DNA of 64,000 nucleotides from Bacillus weihaiensis (GTDB lineage Bacteria > Bacillota > Bacilli > Bacillales > Bacillaceae), in contig NZ_CP016020.1 of assembly GCF_001889165.1 (NCBI RefSeq), positions 2,950,501-3,014,500 on the forward strand, given 5' to 3'. The notes under the pieces were generated by a model. The model was not told the DNA's origin, did no database searches, and saw nothing but the letters and a program-made list of their open reading frames with translations. Made by a program: the position numbers and the translations under genes. Positions 9,112 to 18,667 of this stretch are shown one piece after another (within the stretch, counting starts at the first letter, position 1; the number at the start of each line of letters is the position of its first letter).

Positions 9112-10779
9112 CTAATTTTTTATCATAAGAATAACTTTCAACATCCCTTCTAACAGGAGCCAAATAATAATAGGGACGATAACAAACAGAATCGCAAAAC
9201 TCGCTATTAATGCATCATCTGCCGTTTGGAAGAAGGGAAAAAAGATTATAGCCATAGTCGTAACACTTCCTCCACCAATCAAAGCTGTTAGCAAATATTG
9301 TCCTAACGAAATAACTGTCACTAAAAAAGTAACACTACGAATACTTTGCCGAAGCTGGGGAAGATAAACGGCTAGAAAAACACGTACAGAATTTGCACCT
9401 AGTGAGATAGCCACCTCTTCTTGCTTTTTCCCTATTCTTTCAAAAGCAGCGCGTAATATCTTAATCGTATATGGAAGTGTCGGTAAAAGGTGAACCAGTA
9501 CAACGCCAAAAATTGTATTAGTTAGACCTAGTTGAATAAATACTAAATGAAGTCCCATCGCTACTGTAATTGTCGGTATTAAGATAGGAGCTAAAAGAAT
9601 CGCTGCTATGGTAGCTTTCCCTTTAAATTGATAAAAGGCCATGGCTTTTGCAGCTGGTATTCCCATAATTAAATTTAGCAACAAAACGAATAAAACAATG
9701 AAAACACTTGTTGATACTGCTTCCCAGATTGCTGTTTGATTGTCAAAAAGAACACTCCAGGCTCTCAAACTTACCTCTATCGGAAACAACTCCCCAAAAT
9801 TCCACCTTCTCACGAAACTAGTCAAGATTAGGAGAATTGTAGGACAAAGAATGAAAAAAGCTAGAATGTAAAATGTCATCTTTGAAAGAGATGTATTCAC
9901 TGGTTTTCGTTCTACAGTTCCATAAGATTGGCCAAGATAGTCTCTTTGTTTTTTTGTAAGGAAAAACGTAACGAAAACAAAGAATAGGATGGTAATGGTT
10001 GTAACAATCATTGAAGCAAATGCGTATGGCTGCTTCGACCAATCAGAACCAAAAAACCAATCATAGCTTAATACTGGTAGCATCTTTGGATAGGTTGCGT
10101 CCAATAAAGCAGGCACTTCATAAGCTGCAATGACAAAAGCAAAGATGATAAAAAACGTTTCAAGCAAAACGGGGATCACAAATGGCCATTCCACATATCG
10201 GAATACTGCCCATTTCTTGCCTCCTAATGTGTAGACAAGCTCTTTTTGCGAAAAAGAAAGCTGTTGATAAACTGGCAATAGCATTAAAATAACAAATGGA
10301 ACTTCCTTGGCTACATAGGTAAGGATTATTCCAATTCCATGTGGATCCTTAAAGAAAATAGGAAAATCACTAGCTTGGTTCGTTAATCCCAGCCAAAGAG
10401 AAATGGAGGAAAGGATTCCTGTTTGTGAAAATAGTAGAAAGAGCATATACCCCCAAATAAAATGGGGAAAAAGCATCGGTAACCATGCTACTAATCTTGG
10501 GAAAAAGCGCTCTAATATCGGATAGCTTGCTTTTACTAGGAAAAAACCAATCACAATAGAGAGTAATGTAGAAAAAAACGCTATTTTCAAACTATAAAAT
10601 AATGAATCTGTGAATGTTCTTTCATTTATTAAATCTACATAGACCTCAAAGGTCGGTGTTTGATTGTATTGAATACTTTCTAAAAACGCCATCATCATTC
10701 CGCAGCAGACAAACAAAACGGTGAATAGTACGGCTGGTGCTAATAATAGATAGTGTTTATTTTGTTTGTACCACTTCAT
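9112..10779 (-). CDS. Fused two-domain ABC permease (YnjC-like)
   Basis: Membrane protein of 555 residues with about 12 helices arranged as two consecutive BPD-type permease domains, so one chain supplies both halves of the channel. Each half has an EAA-type coupling loop: KELVYTLGGKKWAVFRYVEW near residue 190 and QEEVAISLGANSVRVFLAV near residue 465. Fused permeases of this kind occur in the YnjBCD, thiamine and Fe3+ importers. The start overlaps the end of the binding-protein gene by 23 bp, with AAGGAG ten bases ahead of the ATG. Substrate unknown. Confidence 0.88.
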   Translation of the reverse strand: MKWYKQNKHYLLLAPAVLFTVLFVCCGMMMAFLESIQYNQTPTFEVYVDLINERTFTDSLFYSLKIAFFSTLLSIVIGFFLVKASYPILERFFPRLVAWLPMLFPHFIWGYMLFLLFSQTGILSSISLWLGLTNQASDFPIFFKDPHGIGIILTYVAKEVPFVILMLLPVYQQLSFSQKELVYTLGGKKWAVFRYVEWPFVIPVLLETFFIIFAFVIAAYEVPALLDATYPKMLPVLSYDWFFGSDWSKQPYAFASMIVTTITILFFVFVTFFLTKKQRDYLGQSYGTVERKPVNTSLSKMTFYILAFFILCPTILLILTSFVRRWNFGELFPIEVSLRAWSVLFDNQTAIWEAVSTSVFIVLFVLLLNLIMGIPAAKAMAFYQFKGKATIAAILLAPILIPTITVAMGLHLVFIQLGLTNTIFGVVLVHLLPTLPYTIKILRAAFERIGKKQEEVAISLGANSVRVFLAVYLPQLRQSIRSVTFLVTVISLGQYLLTALIGGGSVTTMAIIFFPFFQTADDALIASFAILFVIVPIIIWLLLEGMLKVILMIKN

Positions 10780-12001
10780 TCACCCAATTCTCCTTCAGCC
10801 ACGTTACATACTCTGCATGTATTTCTGGTTTGATATATTTTTTTAACGTTTCAGCTGGTAACACAGAATCTCCACGATCAATAGCTTCTAAGCTTGCTTT
10901 TTCTTCAGACGAAAGCTTTAAAGGATCTAATACTGTATTATCTCCCCAATATGTTGAATCCAGCTTGGTTAATTGTGCATCAGGTGTAAGAAGGAAATTA
11001 ATAACAGTCATAGCTCCTTGCTTATTTGGACTATTGAACGGAATCGCTAAGAAATGAGTATTCCCAATCGAGCCTGATTCAAGAATAAAGGATTGCGTTG
11101 ATTCAGGAAAAATGCCTTTTTCAATAAATTTTTCCGCTCTCGCCTCATTGTAGCCCATGGTCATATATACCTCACCTTGACTATATAATCGATCAAGCTC
11201 CGTTAAATTGTTAGGATAGGTTTTCCCTTCTCTCCAAAGATATGGCTTTACTTCATTAAGGTACTCCCACATTTCTTGACTATTTTCTTTTGCAAAATTT
11301 TCGTCATAGCCTGTATCTAAAATCTTTTGCACATCACCAACAGATTCATAGAACAATTGGCGTAAAAAAGCATTTCCGGAGAAATCTGATGGATCAGGAT
11401 ACGTAAATTTACCAGGGTTCTCTATTACCCATTGCTTTAATTCTTCGAACGTACTTGGAGGATTTTTCACTTTTTCCTCATTATATTGAAAGGCAAATTG
11501 AACCTTTCCCCACGGCACTTCTAACCCCTCAACTTCTGTTCCAAAATCATATTGAACGTCTAACGCTTCCATATCTACATATTTTTGGACATTGGGAAGT
11601 ATTTCTGTAAAAGGTCCATATATAAGCTCGTTTTCCTTTGCATTTTTAAAATTCTCACCATTAATCCAAATAATATCCATATTTCCTTCTGTTTGGTTCG
11701 CTCGCTTCTCGTTAATAAGCTTCTTCAATTGCTCTGGTGTATCCATTGGGACTCTCTCGAAAGTAATACCGTATTTCTCTTCCACACGAGGTGCCACCCA
11801 TTCATCCATGTAGCGATTAATTCCTTCATCTCCACCCCACATGTACATTCTTACCGTTGTTCCCTCTGCCTCGTTTTCAATGTCTGTCCATTCCATTTTT
11901 TGTAGACTATTTGTTTCCTTATCTCGATCACTTTCATTTGCACATGCTGTTAAGACGAATAATAATATCAACATGCTTCCGACAATTTTTATTTTTTTCA
12001 T
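10757..12001 (-). CDS. ABC transporter substrate-binding lipoprotein (YnjB-like)
   Basis: Lipoprotein of 414 residues: signal peptide MKKIKIVGSMLILLFVLTAC with lipobox LTAC, cysteine 20 being the lipid site. The mature part looks like a type II solute-binding protein with blocks such as TTVRMYMWGGDEGINRYMDE and VPWGKVQFAFQYNEEKVKNP, typical of COG4134/YnjB proteins. First gene of the operon ynjB-ynjC-ynjD-TVP38-CDP-alcohol transferase-flavoprotein. RBS AGGGG before the ATG. The ligand is not established for this family. Confidence 0.88.
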   Translation of the reverse strand: MKKIKIVGSMLILLFVLTACANESDRDKETNSLQKMEWTDIENEAEGTTVRMYMWGGDEGINRYMDEWVAPRVEEKYGITFERVPMDTPEQLKKLINEKRANQTEGNMDIIWINGENFKNAKENELIYGPFTEILPNVQKYVDMEALDVQYDFGTEVEGLEVPWGKVQFAFQYNEEKVKNPPSTFEELKQWVIENPGKFTYPDPSDFSGNAFLRQLFYESVGDVQKILDTGYDENFAKENSQEMWEYLNEVKPYLWREGKTYPNNLTELDRLYSQGEVYMTMGYNEARAEKFIEKGIFPESTQSFILESGSIGNTHFLAIPFNSPNKQGAMTVINFLLTPDAQLTKLDSTYWGDNTVLDPLKLSSEEKASLEAIDRGDSVLPAETLKKYIKPEIHAEYVTWLKENWVNEVVQTK

Positions 12002-12116
12002 ATCATCAACCCCTTTTCATTACGAAATCCATCATTACCCTTACAGATAATTTGCCAAACCGACCTCTTAAATGACATAAGGTAAACCAATCATAGCAAA
12101 CGATTGCGTCTCAAAC

Positions 12117-12132
12117 TGTAAGTCGGATTACA
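12117..12132. promoter_or_regulatory. Inverted repeat TGTAA-N6-TTACA upstream of ynjB-like gene
   Basis: TGTAAGTCGGATTACA has perfect 5-bp arms and sits about 115 bp upstream of the ynjB-like start. The position suits an operator. No regulator gene is adjacent and the motif is short, so this is a weak call. Confidence 0.3.
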
Positions 12133-12494
12133 TTTATTACTCTTTACACCTCTTGGCATTAAACTGTTTTCTTACATGTTGATTTTATCTACTAACTAGA
12201 TTCTTTAATTAAAGTATTCTGGAAAGGAAGAAAAAGCTATGTACAACACAGGGGACTCCTTACTCAGCACTTCAAGGGATCTATTATGTAAAAACATCTA
12301 GCCTATAGAAAACAGTAAACTCATCTTTCTCCTCATTTATACGAGAATACTGTTTACTTGATTTGTTCTGCAAGCTTCGATGGGTTTAAAGCAACTTACT
12401 ATTCCCTTATTTTCTTTTACATAAACGAATAATAAAGAAGACCAACGGGAAAGATACTTGTAGCTTTTAAGACACTAAAGCCTTCAAGCTATTT

Positions 12495-12526
12495 AAGAAG
12501 CGAATTCTCCTTAGAATCCGCTTCTT
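12495..12526 (-). terminator. Hairpin after msrAB
   Basis: AAGAAGCGAATTCT (12495-12508) pairs with AGAATCCGCTTCTT (12513-12526) apart from one mismatch. The stem lies 20 bp past the msrAB stop. It lacks a strong T-run on the minus strand, so it may terminate poorly or stabilise the 3' end. Confidence 0.5.
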
Positions 12527-12545
12527 ATTTAGTCCTTCTTACTTC

Positions 12546-13676
12546 CTAATTGAATTCATCAATAAATTCGCTATATCCCTTTTCTGCTAGCTTTTCTTTT
12601 GGAATAAATTCCAACGCAGCAGAATTCATACAATAGCGTAAGCCTGTTGGTTCAGGTCCATCATTGAAGACATGACCTAAATGTGAATCCGCATGCTTAC
12701 TTCTAATCTCCATTCTCTTCGTGAAAAGGGTATAATCCTCTTTTTCAATAAGATTCTCCGGCGCTAAAGGCTTGGTAAAGCTAGGCCAACCTGTTCCACT
12801 ATCATATTTATCCTTCGAACTAAAAAGTGGTTCACCTGATACAATATCAACATAGATTCCCTCATCTTTTAAATCCCAGTATTCATTATCATAAGGCTTT
12901 TCGGTATCATCCTCTTGTGTGACACGGTATTGAATATCCGTTAGCTTATCTTTTAGCTCTTCGTCTGTGTAGGTAGGATACTTGGCGTTTGTAACGGGCT
13001 TATACTTTCGATCCTCTCCCCAAACGTTATCAAGAAAATCATCCCTTCCAGAATTATTTCGATAGTATGAGTATTGAAGCTCATTTTTCTTATAATAATC
13101 TTGATGATAGTCTTCCGCCTGATAAAAAATCTTTGCTTGCATGATATCTGTGACAATTTCTTTAGTAAACCTTCCAGAATCAATTAAATGCTTCTTTGAT
13201 TCTTCCGCTAGCTCTTTTTGTTCTTCATTATGATAGAAAATCGCACTAACATATTGTGGACCACGATCGACAAATTGTCCGCCTCCATCTGTCGGATCTA
13301 TTTGTCTCCAGAACACCTCTAATAGCTGATCATACGAAATAATCTCCGGATCATATTCGATTTGAACAGCTTCTACATGTCCTGTTTGCTTTCCAGAAAC
13401 TTCATTATAAGTGGGGTTTTTCTCCTCTCCACCTGTATAGCCACTAGTAACTGAATAAACACCATCCAGCTTTTCAAACGGAGGCTCCATACACCAAAAG
13501 CACCCTCCCGCAAATGTTGCAATCTCATGTCCTGATAGTGTTTGACTGTTATCAATAGGCTCACTACCTACTGATTTTTCTGTGAAGCTTGCATATATGT
13601 TTGGGCCAACTAAAACAACGAGAGCTAACAAGCAAAGAATTCCAATCGTACGTAAGATTTTTTTCACCTTTATCAC
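12546..13676 (-). CDS. msrAB: Membrane-anchored bifunctional methionine sulfoxide reductase MsrAB
   Basis: Fusion of 376 residues: an N-terminal membrane helix (9-31), then MsrA with the catalytic [11 protein letters not shown] motif (about 57-67), then MsrB with [11 protein letters not shown] and the catalytic [11 protein letters not shown] near the C terminus. MsrA repairs the S and MsrB the R epimer of methionine sulfoxide. The anchor and lack of a cytosolic start suggest action on the outer face of the membrane. It starts 4 bp after the histidine kinase stop, so it belongs to the RR-HK operon. The zinc cysteines of one MsrB subtype are absent. Confidence 0.93.
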   Translation of the reverse strand: MIKVKKILRTIGILCLLALVVLVGPNIYASFTEKSVGSEPIDNSQTLSGHEIATFAGGCFWCMEPPFEKLDGVYSVTSGYTGGEEKNPTYNEVSGKQTGHVEAVQIEYDPEIISYDQLLEVFWRQIDPTDGGGQFVDRGPQYVSAIFYHNEEQKELAEESKKHLIDSGRFTKEIVTDIMQAKIFYQAEDYHQDYYKKNELQYSYYRNNSGRDDFLDNVWGEDRKYKPVTNAKYPTYTDEELKDKLTDIQYRVTQEDDTEKPYDNEYWDLKDEGIYVDIVSGEPLFSSKDKYDSGTGWPSFTKPLAPENLIEKEDYTLFTKRMEIRSKHADSHLGHVFNDGPEPTGLRYCMNSAALEFIPKEKLAEKGYSEFIDEFN

Positions 13677-13680
13677 ACCC

Positions 13681-14712
13681 TTATCTTATCGGTAATATAA
13701 ACCAGAATATACTTCCCTTTACTCCATCACTTTGAACACCGATTTTCCCATCATGTAGCTCAATGATTTCTTTGCAAATGGCTAACCCTAATCCAGATCC
13801 ACCCATTTTTTTATTCCTTGATTTTTCCACTCGATAAAACCGTTGAAAAATCTCATGTTGTTCTTCTTTAGGAACACCTGGCCCCTCATCTTCAATTGAA
13901 AAATTAAATTGATCGTCTTCTATCCAGCTCCTTATAGTGATGTAGGACTTTAGTGATGAAAAATGGATAGCATTTTGTAAAAAATTTGTCATGACCCTCT
14001 TAATATGTAGAGGCATTAATGGAATAGCTGGCATATCTTCTTCGAGACTAACAGTAATATTTATCCCTTTACCTTCTAATTTTCTTTCAAACTGTTGTAA
14101 CGTTTCAATAATCATTCGATCAATCGATGAAGGAACAGGTGAATACGGAATTTTATTTGTTTCAAGCTCTGATAACTCTAACACCTCTTCAATTAGAGAG
14201 CTTAGACGATTTGTTTCTGTTAAGATTGTTCGATAATAATGCTTTCGCGTTTTCTCATCTTCTATAATGTCATCATTAAGTGCAGCCACAAATGAATGTA
14301 TTGCTGATAGTGGTGTACGTAGGTCATGAGAGACATTGGCAATTAGTTCGCTTTTAAATCGCTCCGATTTCTTTAACTCTTCGAACATGAATTCAATCTT
14401 TTCTGACATGTGGTTAAAATTTACGGCTAGTTCCTTCATTTCTGCTGGACCTTCCTCTATCACCTTACTATTAAAATCTCCATTTGCCATTTTTCTTGCT
14501 TCCCTTGTCATTTGTTTAACAGATTTTAATAAGGGAGATGTAATAAAAAGATTTACACCAATTGATAGAATACCTGCTAGTAACGTAATAATGGTTAAGA
14601 TGAGAATAACCTCATTTGAAAAAAACATCTTTGCATAGGCAAAACTGAGGAAAACTAAAATAACAAGTAAGGAGATTATATTGGCTAACAGTAGTAATGT
14701 TCTAATTTTCAT
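13681..14712 (-). CDS. Sensor histidine kinase
   Basis: Kinase of 343 residues from the chosen ATG. Two N-terminal helices are separated by a very short external loop; then come a HAMP region ([17 protein letters not shown]), a HisKA box ([20 protein letters not shown], phospho-accepting His), an N box ([13 protein letters not shown]), and G boxes ([23 protein letters not shown]). The short loop suggests sensing in or at the membrane. I start at 14712 (MKIRTLLL) because AGGGAG sits 7 bases ahead; the upstream TTG has no ribosome site. It overlaps the regulator gene by 11 bp. Confidence 0.92.
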   Translation of the reverse strand: MKIRTLLLLANIISLLVILVFLSFAYAKMFFSNEVILILTIITLLAGILSIGVNLFITSPLLKSVKQMTREARKMANGDFNSKVIEEGPAEMKELAVNFNHMSEKIEFMFEELKKSERFKSELIANVSHDLRTPLSAIHSFVAALNDDIIEDEKTRKHYYRTILTETNRLSSLIEEVLELSELETNKIPYSPVPSSIDRMIIETLQQFERKLEGKGINITVSLEEDMPAIPLMPLHIKRVMTNFLQNAIHFSSLKSYITIRSWIEDDQFNFSIEDEGPGVPKEEQHEIFQRFYRVEKSRNKKMGGSGLGLAICKEIIELHDGKIGVQSDGVKGSIFWFILPIR

Positions 14713-15397
14713 CTTTAGCTCCCTCAAATTTATAGCCAATTCCCCAAATTGTTTTTATCCATTGTGGCTGTGAGGGATCCTTTTCAATCTTCTCCCTTAA
14801 TCTACGAATATGAACATTTATTGTGTTCGCATCACCAAGATATTCATAGCCCCACAACGTTTCGAGTAACTGAGATTTTGAAAAAACCTGTAATGGGTGA
14901 AAGGCTAATAAAGCTAACAAATCAAATTCTTTCACCGTCATATCAATGGGTATGTCATTTACCGTGACAAGTCTTTTCTGTTTATCAATATAAAGGTCAC
15001 CTTGCCGGAAGATACTACCTTTTTCCTCCTCAACACTGCTTTTCATTCTTCTTAATACATTCTTTACTCGAAGAAGAAGCTCTCTCGGACTAAATGGCTT
15101 AGTAACATAATCATCCGCTCCAATGGTCAGCCCATAGATCCGGTCTTTCTCTTGCCCAAGAGCTGTTAACATAATAATCGGAGTATCATGTTGCTTTCTT
15201 ACTTCCTCCGCAACCTGCCACCCATCCATATGAGGCATCATAATATCTAGTATGATTAGGTCAGGTGAATGCATTCTATATTGGGTCAAAGCATCGTTCC
15301 CATTTAGAGCGGAAAGAACCTCATACCCCTCCAATTCCAGATAACGTGTACAAACATCGATAATATTCTCTTCATCATCCACAATCAACACTTTCAT
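14702..15397 (-). CDS. OmpR-family response regulator
   Basis: Response regulator of 231 residues. The receiver domain has the acidic pocket DDE (residues 6-8), phospho-acceptor in LIILDIMMPHMDGW, the conserved T in MLTALG and K in YVTKPFSP. The C-terminal winged helix ends in INVHIRRLREKIEKDP and WGIGYKFE, as in OmpR/PhoB proteins. The start is set at 15397 (MKVLIVDDE) with AAAGGAG nine bases upstream; a longer frame has no ribosome site. First gene of RR-HK-msrAB. A direct repeat about 340 bp upstream suggests autoregulation. Confidence 0.93.
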   Translation of the reverse strand: MKVLIVDDEENIIDVCTRYLELEGYEVLSALNGNDALTQYRMHSPDLIILDIMMPHMDGWQVAEEVRKQHDTPIIMLTALGQEKDRIYGLTIGADDYVTKPFSPRELLLRVKNVLRRMKSSVEEEKGSIFRQGDLYIDKQKRLVTVNDIPIDMTVKEFDLLALLAFHPLQVFSKSQLLETLWGYEYLGDANTINVHIRRLREKIEKDPSQPQWIKTIWGIGYKFEGAKDEN

Positions 15398-15695
15398 TCT
15401 TACAATCTCCTTTAACCACATCTTCTGATTCAAATGAACAAAATCACTCTTCCTAGGAAAGCAGAAGCGATGTTTCCTTACACATATATTTTCACTAAGA
15501 CTGAACATTTTCTTATAGAAATCTCGATTCCGATTCGTTATTTATCGGCTTCTGTTGGTAAATTTGCGATAACTATAGTGTTCTGTATGAATAAAAAATC
15601 ACCATACACACCACCTTACATGAAGCAAAACGAAGAAATCAGCTATATGGATCACTATTTTTAAAGTAAAATGTTCTTGTTTCTCCTTTAAAGAT

Positions 15696-15749
15696 AGTAT
15701 AAAAAGAAAACCTTATACAAACTTTACGCAATTCTTAACTTTTTCTTAA
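15696..15749 (-). promoter_or_regulatory. Putative RR-HK-msrAB promoter with OmpR-type direct repeat
   Basis: On the minus strand two TTAAGAA copies (15732-15738 and 15743-15749 on the plus coordinates) are spaced 11 bp apart, one helical turn. This is the usual layout of OmpR/PhoB-family binding sites. About 30 bp downstream is a -10-like TATACT (15696-15701), with no good -35, as expected for an activator-dependent promoter. The leader to the ATG would be about 290 nt, in which I see no gene. Confidence 0.4.
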
Positions 15750-15848
15750 ATCAAATGAATGTTGACCATGGGGGATTTTTATAGAGGTATTGATGAAAAA
15801 CGAGGAAGGCGCAATCTGTTATGATTACACCTAAAATGAGTATGCTAC

Positions 15849-16262
15849 CTAGGATTGTTTTGTAAAATTCAAATCCCAAATGACACCAAAAATATCTTTT
15901 ACCTTAGCAAATTTAGCTCCCCAGAAGGTATCTTGAAGTTCCATCAAAACGGTTCCTTCTTTACTAAGTGATTGATAAACAGCTAGAATTTCTTCTTCTG
16001 ATGTAAACTCAAGTGCAAGTGAAATGTTGTTCCCTACTTCAACTATTTGGTTTAGAAATACATCAGAGAACATTAAAAGCAAGCTTCCCTTTTCAAGTCG
16101 AGCATGCATAATTTTGTCATCCATTTCAGGTGGTGTAGGGAAATCAGCTTCCCCAAATGTTTGTACGTTTGTTATTTCCGCTTGAAAAAGATTTTTGTAA
16201 AATTCTATCGCTTCTTTTGCATTTCCATTAAATGTTAAGTAAGGTGTTGCTTGCTGATTCAC
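15849..16262 (-). CDS. VOC-superfamily protein, PhnB-like
   Basis: Protein of 137 residues with a glyoxalase/bleomycin-resistance-type fold. The N-terminal TPYLTFNGNAKEAIEFYKNL and the C-terminal FWGAKFAKVKDIFGVIWDLN are typical of PhnB/YjdN-like proteins. Their biochemical roles vary and are mostly unknown. The start codon is GTG, supported by AAGGAG seven to eight bases upstream. Single gene with no evident partner. Confidence 0.85.
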   Translation of the reverse strand: MNQQATPYLTFNGNAKEAIEFYKNLFQAEITNVQTFGEADFPTPPEMDDKIMHARLEKGSLLLMFSDVFLNQIVEVGNNISLALEFTSEEEILAVYQSLSKEGTVLMELQDTFWGAKFAKVKDIFGVIWDLNFTKQS

Positions 16263-16423
16263 TTAAACCACTCCTTCGTATAGTATGAATTCATTACTAG
16301 TATATCCTATTTTACATGCAATATAAAGAACGTACGTTCGATAAAGCGTGCAAATCTATGATTTTCTCAAACCATATTCCATAGTAAAATAAAGGAGATT
16401 TTATTTAAGGGAGTAGGTAAATA

Positions 16424-17530
16424 ATGAGAATGGTATCGATCCATAATTGTGAGGAAGGAATGATTTTGGCTAAGCCGATCTATGATGAAAAAGCTAGAAT
16501 TCTTCTAAACATCGGAACTAACTTAACTGCCAACCATATTGATCGATTAAAAAAACGAATTTCGTTTCTTTATGTAAAATCAGAAATGACTGATGATATC
16601 GTTCAAATTAAAGAAGATATACCTTTTGAACTGCGCCTAAAAACCGTTTCTTCAATATCAAGCGTTTTCACTGACTTATCCAAAGAGAAACAGCAGACAA
16701 AAAAGACAATTACATCTCGTGTTAATAACTTTAAAAATCTAAAGGAAACATTCACAAAGGTCGTTCATGAATTACAGCATTCACACGATCATCTCAATCT
16801 CATCTCGCACTTACAACTCAATAACGACTCTATTTTTGAGCATTCATTAAATACTAGCTTGTACTCCCTCTCCATTGGAAAAACGCTAGGTATACCAGAG
16901 AAATCTCTACATATTTTAGGGCTTGGAGCTCTTTTTCATGACATCGGGAAATTACAATTACCTAAATCATTCATGACAAAGAAAGAGTTGACAGCGGAAG
17001 AAAAAGAGATCATGAAAATACATACTGAATTAGGCTTTGAAATGTTAAGAAAGGAATCTGACTTCCACCTGCTAATTGCTCACTGTGCCTATCAGCATCA
17101 TGAATATATTGACGGAAGTGGCTATCCAAGAGGATTGAAAGGGAATGATATTCATCAATTTGCCAAAATAGTCGCTGTTGCAGAAAAATTTGACGATCTT
17201 ATTCGACATAAAGCTCTCCTCCCTCATGAGGCGATGGAGGTATTATATGGGTATTGCTATATAAGGTATGACAGAGAAATAATTGATGCCTTTAAAAAAG
17301 CCATTGCCATCTTCCCTATTGGTGTCACCGTTACATTAAGCACAGGTGAAAAAGGTGTAGTAGTGGGCTACAACCAAAAGTACCCACAAAGACCAAGGGT
17401 ACGAATCTTTATGGATAAAGAGGGAAATAAGCTTTCCATTGCTGATTTTTATGATATTGATTTATTAAAGGAATTAACAACCATGATTGTGAAATGTGAT
17501 GCGGTTGTGGAGCGAAGGGTCGAGAGCTAA
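16424..17530 (+). CDS. HD-GYP domain protein, probable cyclic-di-GMP phosphodiesterase
   Basis: Protein of 368 residues. An N-terminal region of about 110 residues (DUF3391-like in position) precedes an HD-GYP domain: EHSLNTSLYSL, LFHDIGKLQLP, HTELGFEMLR, HHEYIDGSGYPRGL and VAVAEKFDDL. The HD pair and the GYP motif are intact, consistent with hydrolysis of c-di-GMP. A small C-terminal beta region (FPIGVTVTLSTGEKGVVVGY) follows. Soluble; no membrane segment. RBS is weak (AGGGAG about 10 bases upstream). Confidence 0.9.
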   Translation: MRMVSIHNCEEGMILAKPIYDEKARILLNIGTNLTANHIDRLKKRISFLYVKSEMTDDIVQIKEDIPFELRLKTVSSISSVFTDLSKEKQQTKKTITSRVNNFKNLKETFTKVVHELQHSHDHLNLISHLQLNNDSIFEHSLNTSLYSLSIGKTLGIPEKSLHILGLGALFHDIGKLQLPKSFMTKKELTAEEKEIMKIHTELGFEMLRKESDFHLLIAHCAYQHHEYIDGSGYPRGLKGNDIHQFAKIVAVAEKFDDLIRHKALLPHEAMEVLYGYCYIRYDREIIDAFKKAIAIFPIGVTVTLSTGEKGVVVGYNQKYPQRPRVRIFMDKEGNKLSIADFYDIDLLKELTTMIVKCDAVVERRVES

Positions 17531-17616
17531 TAAGTAAGTAAAGTACAAGGCGCCTATTTGCCATTTGAGTGGAGCACCAAGTGGCTTGAGTTCGTCACTT
17601 TTATCTACATAAAAAA

Positions 17617-17657
17617 GCTCCTTTTGATTTTGAAGAAAGTTCAAATTCAGAAGGAGC
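17617..17657 (-). terminator. Minus-strand intrinsic terminator
   Basis: GCTCCTT (17617-17623) and AAGGAGC (17651-17657) close a stem that continues with TTTGAA/TTCAAA. On the minus strand it runs into six Ts. It backs up the terminator at 17701-17747. Confidence 0.65.
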
Positions 17658-17700
17658 ATATAAATGTAAGCCTCATTTTAAGCACTATCTACTCAAAAAC

Positions 17701-17747
17701 TTATATTCATAGAAATTATCTGGAACCGACTATCTCTATGAATATAA
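17701..17747 (-). terminator. Terminator of the rpsN2 operon
   Basis: TTATATTCATAG (17701-17712) and CTATGAATATAA (17736-17747) are a perfect 12-bp inverted repeat. On the minus strand it is followed by GTTTTTGAG. It lies 16 bp past the stop of the gene at 17764. Confidence 0.65.
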
Positions 17748-17763
17748 CCTAAGGAAAAAAGGT

Positions 17764-18114
17764 TTAAAATTTTACTACATATGTTTTTTGCTTTTTTTCA
17801 GTACGATTATTTACTTTAACATCAGTTACTTCTATCCAGCGATAATCCTTTAGTTTTTCTTCAAGCTTTCTATTTATTTCATCCTCAATTTCATGCATAA
17901 AGTGCATCAGATGTTCAAATGACATATGAAACTTATTGGCAGCCTGCTTGTGTGGTGACTGCTCTTTTAGCAACGTCATAAACTGTTCCTTCGTGGTACA
18001 TTGCTGTGCTAACTGATCCTCTATTTCGACAATAAATTGATACACCTTCTTCTTTTGCCTAGGTAGAGCCGCAATGATGGCTTTGGAAAGGACATTCATG
18101 ATTTTCTCATTCAT
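17764..18114 (-). CDS. Uncharacterised protein in the Zur-controlled rpsN2 operon
   Basis: I do not recognise this 116-residue protein. It is mostly helical and charged, with no membrane segment and no cysteine zinc site (only one Cys, in QQCTTKEQ). The stretch SPHKQAANKFHMSFEHLMHF looks like a helix-turn-helix, and the C-terminal half (KDYRWIEVTDVKVNNRTEKK) like a beta hairpin. It begins 6 bp after the stop of the zinc-free S14 gene, so it should share its Zur regulation. A role in zinc starvation or in DNA/RNA binding is inference from context only. Confidence 0.7.
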   Translation of the reverse strand: MNEKIMNVLSKAIIAALPRQKKKVYQFIVEIEDQLAQQCTTKEQFMTLLKEQSPHKQAANKFHMSFEHLMHFMHEIEDEINRKLEEKLKDYRWIEVTDVKVNNRTEKKQKTYVVKF

Positions 18115-18120
18115 GATGAG

Positions 18121-18390
18121 TTACCAGCTTGCTTTCTTCACACCTGGAATTTGCCCTTTATGAGCTAATTCACGAAAGGCGATTCGAGACATAGCAAACT
18201 TACGCATATATCCCCTTGGTCTTCCTGTTACTTGACAACGATTGTGAAGTCTTGCAGGCGCTGAATCTTTAGGTAATTGACTTAACCCAACATAATCTCC
18301 TTTTTCTTTCAGTTCTTTTCTTATCTCGCTATAACGCTCGACCATTTTCTGGCGCTTTAACTCTTTCGCAACTTTTGATTTTTTTGCCAT
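18121..18390 (-). CDS. rpsN2: 30S ribosomal protein S14, zinc-independent paralogue
   Basis: Protein of 89 residues, [20 protein letters not shown] at the N terminus and RNRC-equivalent [18 protein letters not shown] in the middle. It lacks the CxxC pairs of the zinc-binding S14, so it is the long C-minus form that replaces S14 during zinc shortage. The start is at 18390 behind AAAGGAGAG; the longer upstream frame is ignored. A Zur-like box lies upstream (18612-18629), as expected for this paralogue in Bacillus. Confidence 0.93.
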   Translation of the reverse strand: MAKKSKVAKELKRQKMVERYSEIRKELKEKGDYVGLSQLPKDSAPARLHNRCQVTGRPRGYMRKFAMSRIAFRELAHKGQIPGVKKASW

Positions 18391-18611
18391 AATTTTTCTC
18401 TCCTTTAGTGTAGGCTCTACTATGGGCTCTGATTGTTGACTATGTGTTAGATAGAGGCATTCATTCCCGCTCTCAGACCATAAGCCCCTGCGATTTCGCT
18501 CCAATCAGTGTTATAAACAACATGAAAACAGCCATAGTTTAAAAAACTTGAAATAGAAAAAAGATACCTGCTACTCTCATCTCAGCAAGTATTCTTCCTC
18601 CTGCAATTAAA

Positions 18612-18629
18612 TAATAATCATTACGATTT
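18612..18629. promoter_or_regulatory. Zur-like box upstream of rpsN2
   Basis: TAATAATCATTACGATTT keeps the right half ATTACGA exactly and the left half as TAATAAT, against the TCGTAATNATTACGA consensus. It lies about 220 bp upstream of the rpsN2 start, in the gap following rpmE2. It is one side weaker than the box at 18963. Confidence 0.6.
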
Positions 18630-18667
18630 AGATTTGATTAATCCGTCTTACTTAAAGCTTTAATCTA

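Larger units (their letters stand above)
12002..12545. other. 544-bp intergenic region ahead of the ynjB-like operon
   Basis: No credible gene. It holds the promoter side of the ynjB-like operon on the right flank, with an inverted repeat TGTAA-N6-TTACA at 12117-12132 that could be an operator. Near 12310-12355 the 8-bp arms AAACAGTA and TACTGTTT form a loose hairpin. At the left side of msrAB there is a terminator-like stem (12495-12526). Confidence 0.4.

Noticed and set aside
15434-15664. Plus-strand frame of 76 codons
   Set aside because: No ribosome site and it covers the leader of the response regulator gene on the other strand.
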